Shown piece after piece: positions 25,101-33,312 of a DNA stretch of 64,000 nucleotides. The stretch's first letter is position 1; each line of letters opens with the position of its first letter. Both the position numbers and the translations under genes were made by a program. The notes beneath the pieces are model-generated. The model saw only the letters and a program-made list of their open reading frames with translations, did no database searches and was not told the DNA's origin. Source of the stretch: an uncultured Flavobacteriaceae bacterium (GTDB taxonomy: Bacteria > Bacteroidota > Bacteroidia > Flavobacteriales > Flavobacteriaceae); assembly GCA_947495135.1 (NCBI GenBank), contig CANLXN010000008.1:124001-188000 (forward strand), given 5' to 3'.

Positions 25101-26170
25101 TGGTCATTCGAATTGAAGTGTTGTTTGAGAAATGGTTTAAGTTTGGTTAGAATCATTTCAGGAGTGAGCTCTCTGTAAAGTTGATCGGGATTCTTTTCTA
25201 TTTCGCCACGTTTTTCTCGTGTGAAACTTTCAAATAAATTAGGCTTCTCTTCTAATAAATGGACAGAGTCATGGGTGATGCCGTCTTCAAAGCTATTCCA
25301 ATGCGACTTGTCTATGTAGGGAGAGTAAATAGTAAAGGTGGGCCTTGATAGGGCTTTGGCAATATGTACACTTCCTCCTTCATTGGAGACCAGCATATCA
25401 CATTTGTTCATCAATTTAATGAAACCTCGAATCGAATCTTCATAGATATCCAGATTAATTTTATCTCTATGTACGCATAATGCATGTATTTTTTCCGCCT
25501 CTTCACGTTGATGTGGAGCATAGTTGAAAAGTAAAGTAGCGCTATAAGTTTCGGCTATATAATCAATCACTTTTGCCGTGTATTGGTATGGCAGCGATTT
25601 ATTGGGCGTACTTCCCAATACACCTAGCATGATGACTGGTTTTTTTTCTTCTGAAATTCTCGCGTACTGTTCTTCTTCCTGCGTAAGAAAAATCTTGTAG
25701 CGATCATCTGGATTAGGAAGCTCGAAAGCGGCTTTAAGCATATGAATGCGATCTTCCAAGGCTTTTCCGCAGGGCATGGAAGCTTTGTCTAAGAAACTTA
25801 CTGGATGCGTATAGAATGGTAGTTTTAAGTTCTTGTCGGCTCGTTTAAAGCCAAGTCTCATTGGTGCCTTTGAAAACAGACACATCATTCTACTTTGGAA
25901 CTTCGCATATGGATCAAGAATGATATCGTAGCGTTCTTTTCTTATTTGTCTGATGGTCTTTATTAAAACTGAAATTTTCTTTAATTCTTTATCCTTGGCA
26001 AGAATTACTCGGTCTATGTTAGGGTTTTGTTCCAGTACTCCTGCCGTATAGTCGTACACGAAATAGGTGATTTCGCTCTTCGGAAAGATTTTTTTTAGAT
26101 TGTTGGCAAGTACAGAGGCAATGAGCACGTCGCCAATTCTTTTGTTTTGTATGACAAGAATTTTCTTCAT
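25097..26170 (-). CDS. GT9-family glycosyltransferase (heptosyltransferase-like)
   Basis: A 357-residue GT-B enzyme of family 9. The N-terminus ILVIQNKRIGDVLIASVLANN is the family hallmark. The C-terminal half has VIMLGVLGSTPNKSLPYQ, a KLMNKCDMLVSNEGGSVHIAKAL donor-site block and PTFTIYSPY. In Gram-negatives these enzymes add heptose to the LPS inner core; Bacteroidota members may use other sugars. Divergent from the kinase-like gene (start codons 52 bp apart) and coupled to the downstream methyltransferase. Confidence 0.9.
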   Translation of the reverse strand: MKKILVIQNKRIGDVLIASVLANNLKKIFPKSEITYFVYDYTAGVLEQNPNIDRVILAKDKELKKISVLIKTIRQIRKERYDIILDPYAKFQSRMMCLFSKAPMRLGFKRADKNLKLPFYTHPVSFLDKASMPCGKALEDRIHMLKAAFELPNPDDRYKIFLTQEEEQYARISEEKKPVIMLGVLGSTPNKSLPYQYTAKVIDYIAETYSATLLFNYAPHQREEAEKIHALCVHRDKINLDIYEDSIRGFIKLMNKCDMLVSNEGGSVHIAKALSRPTFTIYSPYIDKSHWNSFEDGITHDSVHLLEEKPNLFESFTREKRGEIEKNPDQLYRELTPEMILTKLKPFLKQHFNSNDQ

Positions 26171-26221
26171 AAAAGTTTACCTTCGCAAGGTATCTTTTTT
26201 TTGAAGTTATTAAAATTTAAA

Positions 26222-26974
26222 ATGAAGGAAACCTTTGTGGTCCATTCTAATTATACTTCTAAAACATCTCAATTAAGAGATGTGATCGATCATTTTTCGG
26301 AAATGGGAATCGATGTAGTGGAAGGGGATCGAAATTCTATTAAGAAGATTACCTTAGATGGAACAGTTTTCAATATTAAAAAATTTAAAACTCCTAATCC
26401 TTTTCAAAGCCTAGTTTATCAATTTCTTCGGAAGAGTAAGGCCAAGCGATCCTACGAGTATGCAACCAGACTTATTGAACTTGGTATGAACACTCCTTTT
26501 CCAGTTGCTTATTTCGAACACTTCTCCTTCGGATTAAAACAAAGTTACTATGTGAGTGAGCATTTGGACTACGACTTCGATTTTAGGGTATTAAATCACA
26601 ATCCCTTGTGGCCAGACCGCAAGGAAATTTTAGAGCAATTCGCGGCTTTCACGTTTCAACTTCATGAGAACAATATTAATTTTCTGGATCACTCGCCAGG
26701 AAACACACTTATTGAAAAGACAAGTGAAGGGGCCTATAAATTCTATCTAATTGATCTAAACAGAATGCGTTTTGAGTCCATGGATTTCGATGCGCGCATG
26801 GATAATTTCCGTAGACTTTGGCTTTCCAAGACGATGATCAATATAATGGCTCCTGTTTATGCCAAGCTGTATGGAAAATCTGCCGAAGAAACACATCGAC
26901 TCATGACCCTTCATAGTAGAAAATTTCAGAAAAAAGTAAATGCCAAGAAAGTTAGAAGAAGGAGAAAAAAGTGA
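26222..26974 (+). CDS. LPS core kinase-like protein (WaaP/InaA/KdkA family)
   Basis: 250 residues from the ATG at 26222; an in-frame ATG at 26147 would overlap the divergent gene's start and is not supported. Kinase-fold motifs are visible: a catalytic-loop-like LDHSPGNTLIE and a metal-binding LIDLNRM in place of DFG. The family phosphorylates Kdo or heptose of the LPS inner core in the cytoplasm. The C-terminus is very basic (NAKKVRRRRKK), which could aid membrane binding. It is the last gene of the polysaccharide locus, convergent with dapD. Confidence 0.82.
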   Translation: MKETFVVHSNYTSKTSQLRDVIDHFSEMGIDVVEGDRNSIKKITLDGTVFNIKKFKTPNPFQSLVYQFLRKSKAKRSYEYATRLIELGMNTPFPVAYFEHFSFGLKQSYYVSEHLDYDFDFRVLNHNPLWPDRKEILEQFAAFTFQLHENNINFLDHSPGNTLIEKTSEGAYKFYLIDLNRMRFESMDFDARMDNFRRLWLSKTMINIMAPVYAKLYGKSAEETHRLMTLHSRKFQKKVNAKKVRRRRKK

Positions 26975-26998
26975 TTAGTGATTAGTATGCAGTAATTT
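26971..26998 (+). repeat. degenerate heptad repeat island C
   Basis: Four in-phase 7-nt units: GTGATTA twice, then GTATGCA, GTAATTT. The first unit overlaps the stop codon of the kinase-like gene (its bases 2-4 are TGA). It has the same GT-initial layout as island B. Confidence 0.6.
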
Positions 26999-27006
26999 TG
27001 TTTTTT

Positions 27007-27062
27007 ACCATCAACCATCAACCATCAACCATCAACCATCAACCATCAACCATCAACCATCA
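27007..27062. repeat. perfect heptanucleotide tandem array (ACCATCA)8
   Basis: Eight identical copies of the 7-nt unit ACCATCA occupy 56 bp, with no spacers. The array ends 1 bp before the dapD stop codon, and with island C it fills almost the whole 89-bp gap between the convergent kinase-like gene and dapD. Read on the minus strand, the unit is GTTGATG in phase with the G of the dapD stop codon. Copy number is likely variable by slippage. Confidence 0.97.
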
Positions 27063-27063
27063 A

Positions 27064-27879
27064 CTAAACAGCGACATCATACTCTCTCAGTGCATCATTT
27101 AGTGAAGTCTTCTTATTGGTGCTTTCCTTTCTGGTTCCAATAATAAGGGCGCAAGGGACGTTAAATTCTCCTGCTGGGAATTTTTTGGTATAGCTACCTG
27201 GAATTACCACCGAACGCGCTGGTACTCTTCCTTTCATTTCAACTGGAGTGTCTCCGGTAACATCTATAATTTTTGTAGAAGCCGTGAGTACCACATTTGC
27301 GCCAAGCACAGCCTCACTTTCTACACGTACACCTTCTACCACAATACATCTAGAACCAATAAAGGCATTGTCTTCTATAATAACTGGAGCAGCCTGTAGC
27401 GGCTCTAAAACTCCTCCAATACCAACTCCTCCGCTGAGGTGTACATTTTTTCCTATTTGTGCACAGCTTCCAACAGTCGCCCATGTATCAACCATGGTTC
27501 CTTCGTCCACATAAGCCCCAATATTTACGTAACTAGGCATCATAATAACGCCTTTAGATATGTATGCGCCATGACGCGCAACCGCATTGGGAACTACTCT
27601 TATTCCTTTTGCTTCATACCCTTTTTTGAGAGGTATTTTATCGTGGTATTCAAAAATTCCTGCTTCCAGTGTTTCCATTTTTTGGATGGGAAAGTATAAT
27701 ACCACTGCCTTTTTAACCCATTCGTTTACCCGCCACCCATTTTCGGTTGGCTCTGCACAGCGTAACTCTCCCTCGTCGCATAGACGCACTACTTCACGAA
27801 TAGCGTCAATGGTAGGTTGGTTTTGTAATTGAGAACGATCATCCCAAGCAGTTTCAATGATTTGTTGCAGGTTTGTCAT
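27064..27879 (-). CDS. dapD: 2,3,4,5-tetrahydropyridine-2,6-dicarboxylate N-succinyltransferase
   Basis: A 271-residue enzyme of the succinylase branch of lysine and diaminopimelate synthesis. An N-terminal helical domain precedes a left-handed beta-helix with hexapeptide repeats: KGVIMMPSYVNIGAYVDEGT, VGSCAQIGKNVHLSGGVGIG and AFIGSRCIVVEGV. The C-terminal part reads VVIPGSYTKKFP. Length and motifs are normal. It acts in the cytosol and feeds peptidoglycan synthesis. Its stop codon abuts the heptanucleotide array. Confidence 0.95.
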   Translation of the reverse strand: MTNLQQIIETAWDDRSQLQNQPTIDAIREVVRLCDEGELRCAEPTENGWRVNEWVKKAVVLYFPIQKMETLEAGIFEYHDKIPLKKGYEAKGIRVVPNAVARHGAYISKGVIMMPSYVNIGAYVDEGTMVDTWATVGSCAQIGKNVHLSGGVGIGGVLEPLQAAPVIIEDNAFIGSRCIVVEGVRVESEAVLGANVVLTASTKIIDVTGDTPVEMKGRVPARSVVIPGSYTKKFPAGEFNVPCALIIGTRKESTNKKTSLNDALREYDVAV

Positions 27880-27997
27880 GGTATATTATTTAATTGAAAT
27901 ACGTGTGTTTTCTATCTTTCGACTTTTAACTTTAGCGCAAAGATAATCTTCATATTCAAAAACGCATTACATTTTAGCATACTATTAAACAAACCCG

Positions 27998-28005
27998 TAT
28001 TTTTG
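27998..28005 (+). promoter_or_regulatory. -7 element upstream of ruvX
   Basis: TATTTTTG is an exact match to TAnnTTTG and lies 9 bp before the ruvX ATG. The -33 region (TTTTAG) is only a partial match. If used, the transcript would have an extremely short leader. Confidence 0.4.
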
Positions 28006-28014
28006 CAGCCAATT

Positions 28015-28425
28015 ATGGCAAGAATACTGGCATTAGATTACGGTACTAAGCGAACTGGCCTTGCAGTTACCGATGAGATGCAGATCATAGCATCGGGACT
28101 TACAACGGTAGAAACGGATCAATTAATGCCTTTTTTGCGGACTTATTTTTCTTCTGAAAAGGTTGAGCTATTGGTCGTAGGAGAGCCCACCCAAAAAGAC
28201 GGAAGCCCGTCTGATGTGGAGGTAGAGATACAGAAGTTTTTAGTGGAATTCTCTGAAGAATTTCCAGGATTTCCAGTAAAAAGAGTCAATGAAATGTATA
28301 CCAGTAAAATGGCCTTTCAAACCATGATTGATAGCGGACTAAAGAAAAAACAGCGACGTAATAAAGCATTGATTGATGAGATCGCTGCAACAATTATTCT
28401 TCAAGATTACCTAGGAAATCTTTAG
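28015..28425 (+). CDS. ruvX: Holliday junction resolvase-like protein YqgF
   Basis: 136 residues from the ATG at 28015; an upstream TTG would add four codons. The RNase H-like fold of YqgF/RuvX is evident: ILALDYGTKRTGLAVTDE (metal-binding Asp), LLVVGEPTQKDGSPS, VKRVNEMYTSKMA and the C-terminal KALIDEIAATIILQDYL. In E. coli YqgF acts in 16S rRNA 5'-end maturation; DNA resolvase activity is also proposed for the family. It leads a plus-strand cluster with def and DUF5606. Confidence 0.92.
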   Translation: MARILALDYGTKRTGLAVTDEMQIIASGLTTVETDQLMPFLRTYFSSEKVELLVVGEPTQKDGSPSDVEVEIQKFLVEFSEEFPGFPVKRVNEMYTSKMAFQTMIDSGLKKKQRRNKALIDEIAATIILQDYLGNL

Positions 28426-28480
28426 CAAGAGATTAATATGGATAATTTTGAACAATCAACCTTAAACCTTTAATAATTCA

Positions 28481-29071
28481 ATGATACTTCCAATTGTAGC
28501 TTTCGGGGATCCCGTTTTGAGAAAAGAAACTAAAGAGCTTACTAAAGACTATCCTAAGTTTGATGAACTCCTAGAAAATATGTTCGAGACAATGTATGGA
28601 GCGAAAGGGATTGGGCTGGCTGCACCACAAATTGGTTTGCCCATCCGCTTATTTATTGTAGATGCAACTCCTTTCGACGACGATGAAGACTTGAGCGAAG
28701 AAGAGCGCAAATACCTAGGCTCGTTTAAGAGAGTATTCATTAATGCCAAAATTATTGAAGAAAGTGGCGATGAATGGGCCTTTAACGAAGGTTGTTTAAG
28801 TATCCCGGATGTGCGAGAAGATGTCTTTAGACAGGAAACAATTACCATTGAGTATTTGGACGAAAAGTTTAAAAAACATACCGAAACCGTAAGTGGGATT
28901 GCGGCCAGAATAATTCAGCATGAGTACGATCATATTGAAGGAATTCTTTTTACGGATAAACTATCTCCTTTAAAAAAGCGTTTGATAAAAAGTAGACTGG
29001 CTAATATTTCTAAAGGAAAAGTGAGGGTAGATTATCGCATGCGTTTTCCACAAGCCAAAAAGAAACGTTAA
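28481..29071 (+). CDS. def: peptide deformylase
   Basis: A 196-residue metalloprotease that removes the formyl group from new proteins. All three motifs are intact: GIGLAAPQIG (near 43-52), EGCLSIPDV with the metal-ligand Cys, and HEYDHIEG giving HExxH. An insertion rich in acidic residues (FDDDEDLSEEER) follows the first motif, as is usual in Bacteroidota. It follows ruvX by 55 bp, and the pairing is common in this phylum. Confidence 0.96.
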   Translation: MILPIVAFGDPVLRKETKELTKDYPKFDELLENMFETMYGAKGIGLAAPQIGLPIRLFIVDATPFDDDEDLSEEERKYLGSFKRVFINAKIIEESGDEWAFNEGCLSIPDVREDVFRQETITIEYLDEKFKKHTETVSGIAARIIQHEYDHIEGILFTDKLSPLKKRLIKSRLANISKGKVRVDYRMRFPQAKKKR

Positions 29072-29181
29072 TGCATTTGGAAATTTAAATCAAACAAAAC
29101 ATCTTTGCCTCCTCATTTATTGAAATGAGCGTGAGTGGTAAAGATAGAGTTGTCCGAAATAGACGTTAATATAAATAATAT

Positions 29182-29598
29182 ATGAGTTTAGAAAAAATAT
29201 TATCAATTGCTGGGAAACCAGGATTATATCAGTTAAAGACACAAACCCGTAGTGGCTTATTGGCCGAGTCACTTGTGGACGGAAAAAAGATAACTGTTAG
29301 TGCAAGACAAAATGTAAGTCTACTTTCCGAAATAGCGATTTATACGCTTACTGAAGAAGTTCCGCTAAGAGATGTTTTTACGAAAATTTCGGAAAAAGAA
29401 AGTGGAAAAGAAGCTATTAGCCATAAGTCCTCTAAAGACGAATTAGAGGAGTATTTCTTTAACGTCTTACCAGATTATGACGAAGATCGCGTATATCCAA
29501 GTGATATTAAAAAAGTATTGCAATGGTATAACTTGCTTACGAAAAGTGGAATTAGTGACTTTTCTGAAGCTACTGAAGACTCTTCTGAAGAAGAATAA
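29182..29598 (+). CDS. DUF5606-family protein
   Basis: A 138-residue protein resembling the DUF5606 family, which is conserved through Bacteroidota and typically found near def and mazG as here. The N-terminal ~60 residues form a small beta-rich domain (LYQLKTQTRSGLLAESLVDGKKI). A second part has FFNVLPDYDEDRVYPSDIKKVLQWYNLL, and an acidic tail follows. No signal peptide, membrane segment or catalytic motif. Function is unknown. Confidence 0.85.
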   Translation: MSLEKILSIAGKPGLYQLKTQTRSGLLAESLVDGKKITVSARQNVSLLSEIAIYTLTEEVPLRDVFTKISEKESGKEAISHKSSKDELEEYFFNVLPDYDEDRVYPSDIKKVLQWYNLLTKSGISDFSEATEDSSEEE

Positions 29599-29664
29599 AT
29601 TCCATTTAAATAAATCAAGTAGCCCTTGGGAGTTCTTGATAACTTTTCGATAAAAAACACAGAG

Positions 29665-29692
29665 AAATCCTCACTTAAGTGGGGATTTTTTT
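29665..29692 (+). terminator. rho-independent terminator after the DUF5606 gene
   Basis: AAATCCTCAC and GTGGGGATTT pair with one T-G wobble around a 4-nt loop, followed by a T run. It lies between the DUF5606 gene and mazG. Confidence 0.75.
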
Positions 29693-29704
29693 AGTTTTAA
29701 TACT

Positions 29705-30478
29705 ATGAATAATCGCGAACATCAATTGAAGGCCTTGGATCGTTTACTTACCATCATGGATGAGTTAAGAGAACAGTGCCCGTGGGATAAGAAGCAGACC
29801 ATGCAAACACTTCGTCACTTGACCATTGAAGAAACTTATGAGTTAGGAGATGCCATTTTAGAAAATGATTTGGATGAAGTGAAGGGCGAGTTGGGGGATC
29901 TGTTGCTCCATATTGTTTTTTATGCCAAAATAGGCAGCGAAACAAAGCACTTCGATATTGGAGACGTGGCCAATCAGATTTGCGAGAAGCTCATTTCAAG
30001 ACATCCTCATATTTACGGAGATGTAAAAGTAGCTGATGAGCAGGAAGTACAGCGCAATTGGGAGAATTTAAAGCTTAAAGAAGGAAAGACCAGTGTATTG
30101 CAGGGAGTGCCAAAATCACTTCCCGCGATGGTAAAAGCCAATCGCATTCAGGACAAGGTAGCTGGAGTAGGTTTCGATTGGGAAGAGCCACAGCAGGTAT
30201 TCGAGAAGTTAGAAGAAGAGTTAGGAGAGTTGCAGCACGAGGTGAAGCAGAACAATGCCGAAAAAATTGAGGCGGAGTTTGGAGATGTTTTGTTTTCCAT
30301 GATTAATTATGCACGCTTTCTAAAGGTAGATCCCGAAAGTGCCTTGGAACGAACCAATAAGAAGTTTATAAAGAGGTTTCAATATTTAGAAGGAAAATCG
30401 AAGGAAATAGGTAAGGAACTAAAGGATATGACGCTGGCTGAGATGGATATTTATTGGAATGAGGCTAAGAAGATATAG
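29705..30478 (+). CDS. mazG: nucleoside triphosphate pyrophosphohydrolase MazG
   Basis: A 257-residue all-alpha NTP pyrophosphatase with two tandem MazG repeats. The first has CPWDKKQTMQTLRHLTIEE and the metal-binding EVKGELGDLLLHIVFYA. The second has QVFEKLEEELGELQHEV and AEFGDVLFSMINYA. It hydrolyses NTPs to NMP and pyrophosphate. It starts 12 bp after a terminator, so it probably has its own promoter. Confidence 0.95.
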   Translation: MNNREHQLKALDRLLTIMDELREQCPWDKKQTMQTLRHLTIEETYELGDAILENDLDEVKGELGDLLLHIVFYAKIGSETKHFDIGDVANQICEKLISRHPHIYGDVKVADEQEVQRNWENLKLKEGKTSVLQGVPKSLPAMVKANRIQDKVAGVGFDWEEPQQVFEKLEEELGELQHEVKQNNAEKIEAEFGDVLFSMINYARFLKVDPESALERTNKKFIKRFQYLEGKSKEIGKELKDMTLAEMDIYWNEAKKI

Positions 30479-30506
30479 GATTTGTGACGTGATGTTTGAG
30501 ATTTTT
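30479..30506 (+). repeat. degenerate heptad repeat island E
   Basis: Directly after the mazG stop codon, four 7-nt units can be read in phase: GATTTGT, GACGTGA, then TGTTTGA, GATTTTT. Their similarity is weak and they were picked out mainly by position and spacing. Confidence 0.35.
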
Positions 30507-30539
30507 TAACCTTTATTCTTGATGCTATTTTTCTATCAA

Positions 30540-31163
30540 CTATAGACTAAAAACTGCAAGCCTTCCATCTACCTTTAAGGCCGAAAATCCAAATTCTCTT
30601 TGGACATATCGAAGGCTTTCTTCTGAGTAGAAAAGCACATGTGTTTTATCGTTTTTGTAGTGCCAGTTTTCAAATGGTGTTTTCTTGGGAAGTAATTCGG
30701 TCATACAAAACAGTTTTCCAGTTGGACTTAGTAAATCTTTAAGTTTCGTAAACTCTTCTCGTGGGTAGTAAAAATGTTCTATTACTTCACAACAAATAAT
30801 ATAATCGTATGTAGTATGTAAAACCGACTCGTTTTTATGAAAAAAGGGGTCCCAAAGGTTTAGTTGGTAGCCATTTTCTTCTAGAAGTTTTGCAGCTACA
30901 GGTCCCGTTCCTGCTCCATAATCTAAGCCGAGACTGTTCGGAGTAAAGCTCTGCTGTACTTCCCTTACGACGGGAGATACAAATTGTTGGTACCCCTTGT
31001 CTTCAACGTCATTTTCATGCAAAAGATATCGTTCGCGTTCCTTTTCAGAAGTGAGGAAAAACTCGGCAGATCTAAAAACCGTTGAGCAGTTAAGGCAATT
31101 ATAAAATTGAGTAGATAATTCCCGCTGTTGAGTATTGGGATTATTACACAGCGGGCATATCAT
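30540..31163 (-). CDS. zinc-ribbon class I methyltransferase
   Basis: 207 residues from the ATG at 31163; the open frame extends upstream into the DUF349 gene, but that extension is not credible. An N-terminal zinc ribbon (CPLCNN at 3-8, then CLNC) is followed by a SAM-binding domain with GLDYGAGTGPVAAKLLEENG and YIICCEVIEHFYYPREE. The architecture resembles methyltransferases that act on sugars or small molecules. It starts 2 bp after the DUF349 stop, so it is cotranscribed with that gene. Confidence 0.82.
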   Translation of the reverse strand: MICPLCNNPNTQQRELSTQFYNCLNCSTVFRSAEFFLTSEKERERYLLHENDVEDKGYQQFVSPVVREVQQSFTPNSLGLDYGAGTGPVAAKLLEENGYQLNLWDPFFHKNESVLHTTYDYIICCEVIEHFYYPREEFTKLKDLLSPTGKLFCMTELLPKKTPFENWHYKNDKTHVLFYSEESLRYVQREFGFSALKVDGRLAVFSL

Positions 31164-31165
31164 GT

Positions 31166-33208
31166 TTATTGTTCTTTGCGTAAAGCGCGAATCTTGGTTA
31201 GTTTGGCTTTCCATAATTCAAGACTTTCTTTGTGCTTCGCAATATTTTGATGCACTTCCTTAACCAATGGATTGTCGTCTTTAACGTGCTGGAAGAAGCC
31301 TAGGTTGTTCTCCAATTGATTCATCTCAGCTTTGGTTTCTGAAATTTTCTTGGTGATATAAAATTCTTCATTTTGAAGTTTACGTATATCTTCTTGAGAA
31401 GCCATGGAATTTAATTTATTCTCAAAACGGATCATTTCTGTCTCCTTTTTGCTCAAATTGAGTTTTCCAAAGAGTTCGTCCAATACTTTATTGAACTTAC
31501 GTTCGATATTTCTTTTGTTATAAGGAACTCTACCAATGGCTTTCCACTCTGTGATTTTTTCCTTGATGTTGGCTAGATCGGTTTGATGTTCTCCCGTCAT
31601 TTCTAGACCTGTTACACTTTCCATCAAAGCCTGTTTGGCCGCAAAGTGTTCCATTTCTTCTTTGTTTGCCTCATCTCGTTCTGCATGAACCCTATCGAAG
31701 TAATGATTACACGCATCTTTAAATTGCTTCCAAACCTTATCGCTTTCTTTGCGTGGAACATGTCCAACAGCCTTCCAGTCGTTTTGAATCTTTTTCATCA
31801 AAGCAGTAACTACTTCAAAATCGTCACTGTCTTTGTTGGCTTCTGCAATTTTAATTAACTCGCGTTTCTTCTCAAGGTTATCGTATTGCTCTTTTTTCTG
31901 ACTTTTATAAAAATCGTTTTTTTGGTGATTAAAATCTCGAGTAGTGTCCTTAAAGCCCTTCCAAATTTCTTTTGCTTTGGTGCGAGGAACTTTACCAACT
32001 TCGAAATACAAATCTCTTAATTTTTGTACCTCTTTGATGGCATTTTGCCAGCCTTTATGACTTTTAGGAGCGTTGGCTGTAACATCTTTGATCTTTTGAA
32101 TGAGTTCTTTTTTGATTTCAAAATTTGCCTCAAAATGCTTTTCTTGATCCTTTATGTAGTCTTGTCGTTTGTCGTGAATTAGCTTAGTAGCGGCACTAAA
32201 TTTGTCCCATACATCATCCCTAAATTCTTTAGCAACTGGGCCAACATCTTCTTTCCACATTTTGTGAAGCATTTGAAGCTCTCTAAATGCCTTTCCAACA
32301 TCTTCCTGTTGCGCAAGCTCCTCTGCCCGACCTATCAACTTCATCTTCTGTTCTAGGTTATGCTTGAAATCCAGATCTCTGAACTCTCTATTTAGGTGAA
32401 GGAAATCATAGAAATTTTCGACATGATGGCGATAGGTATTCCAAATGGTATTATACTTATCTCTTGGAATGGCGCCAGCGGTATGCCAACTTTCTTGTAT
32501 GTCTTTGAAGTGCTTATAGGTGGTGTTGATGTTTTCTTCTGCATTCAACAAACCTTTCAACTCTTCAATTAATTCTAAACGTCTGTCTAAGTTCGATTGA
32601 AGATCGCGCTTTAAATTTTGGTAATGACTGTTTCGTTTTTCTTTATAATCGAAGTAAACCGAATTGAATTCCTTTTTAAGAGGAGTCGAGTATTGAAAGT
32701 CGATTATATTTCCTCCCTTGTCTAAAAATTCTTGTTTTTTCTGTTCTAATTCTTCACTAAATTTTGCGTTAAATTCAGTTTTAATCTCTTCAACAGGATT
32801 TTTTATAGTTTGTATCGGTTTATCTTTAAGAAGGGTTTGTAACTCTTTTATGAGTTCTTCTTTCGACATGGCATGGTAGTCCTTCTCTTCCTCTTCCTCA
32901 GTTTCGTGTTCTTCCTCCTCATCTGAAGAATTTATTTCTTCCTCTTCTGCAGATTCGTCTGTAGGGTCTGCATCAACTTCTTTTTCATCTTGTGGCTCAA
33001 CTTTTAACGGATTGTCACTAGGCAAGATATCCTTAGATTCAGCATCTTCTAGTTGCTCTGCATGTTCTTCTGTTGGTTTTGGTGTCTCGGCTGCTTCTAA
33101 TTCTGAGGCCGCAGACGTTCCTTCAGTGCCCTCTGCTTTGGGTTCACTAACTGTTTCTTTAGGAATTGATTCTTTTTCTTGTTCGTTCGGCAATTTTTCG
33201 TCGGACAT
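31166..33208 (-). CDS. DUF349 multi-repeat protein
   Basis: 680 residues from the ATG at 33208 (an upstream TTG adds three codons). The first ~115 residues are disordered-looking and strongly acidic. The rest is charged and helical, with five tandem ~75-residue DUF349 units, each ending in a pattern of W, a G-x-(I/V)-P motif, W or K, and F, for example ESWHTAGAIPRDKYNTIW and NDWKAVGHVPRKESDKVW. A C-terminal coiled coil follows. The family is widespread in Bacteroidota and of unknown role; no signal peptide or membrane segment is present. Confidence 0.87.
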   Translation of the reverse strand: MSDEKLPNEQEKESIPKETVSEPKAEGTEGTSAASELEAAETPKPTEEHAEQLEDAESKDILPSDNPLKVEPQDEKEVDADPTDESAEEEEINSSDEEEEHETEEEEEKDYHAMSKEELIKELQTLLKDKPIQTIKNPVEEIKTEFNAKFSEELEQKKQEFLDKGGNIIDFQYSTPLKKEFNSVYFDYKEKRNSHYQNLKRDLQSNLDRRLELIEELKGLLNAEENINTTYKHFKDIQESWHTAGAIPRDKYNTIWNTYRHHVENFYDFLHLNREFRDLDFKHNLEQKMKLIGRAEELAQQEDVGKAFRELQMLHKMWKEDVGPVAKEFRDDVWDKFSAATKLIHDKRQDYIKDQEKHFEANFEIKKELIQKIKDVTANAPKSHKGWQNAIKEVQKLRDLYFEVGKVPRTKAKEIWKGFKDTTRDFNHQKNDFYKSQKKEQYDNLEKKRELIKIAEANKDSDDFEVVTALMKKIQNDWKAVGHVPRKESDKVWKQFKDACNHYFDRVHAERDEANKEEMEHFAAKQALMESVTGLEMTGEHQTDLANIKEKITEWKAIGRVPYNKRNIERKFNKVLDELFGKLNLSKKETEMIRFENKLNSMASQEDIRKLQNEEFYITKKISETKAEMNQLENNLGFFQHVKDDNPLVKEVHQNIAKHKESLELWKAKLTKIRALRKEQ

Positions 33209-33258
33209 ATATTTCAATGTTAAGGTTCATATCACTTATGAGTTGTAAGATACTAACA

Positions 33259-33283
33259 ACTCCGCACATGGCAAAGGCGGAGT
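33259..33283. other. hairpin between aroE and the DUF349 gene
   Basis: ACTCCGC and GCGGAGT form a perfect 7-bp stem with an 11-nt loop in the 104-bp gap. No T tract follows on the minus strand, so it is not a standard terminator for aroE. It may be a processing or attenuation element. Confidence 0.35.
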
Positions 33284-33312
33284 AAGGTTTTTGGGAAGTT
33301 TGAACCTTCAAT

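Noticed and set aside
26147-26221. An extended start for the kinase-like gene
   Set aside because: It would overlap the start of the divergent heptosyltransferase-like gene; the ATG at 26222 starts the conserved part.
27007-27062. CRISPR array
   Set aside because: The unit is 7 nt with no spacers, and no cas genes are near.
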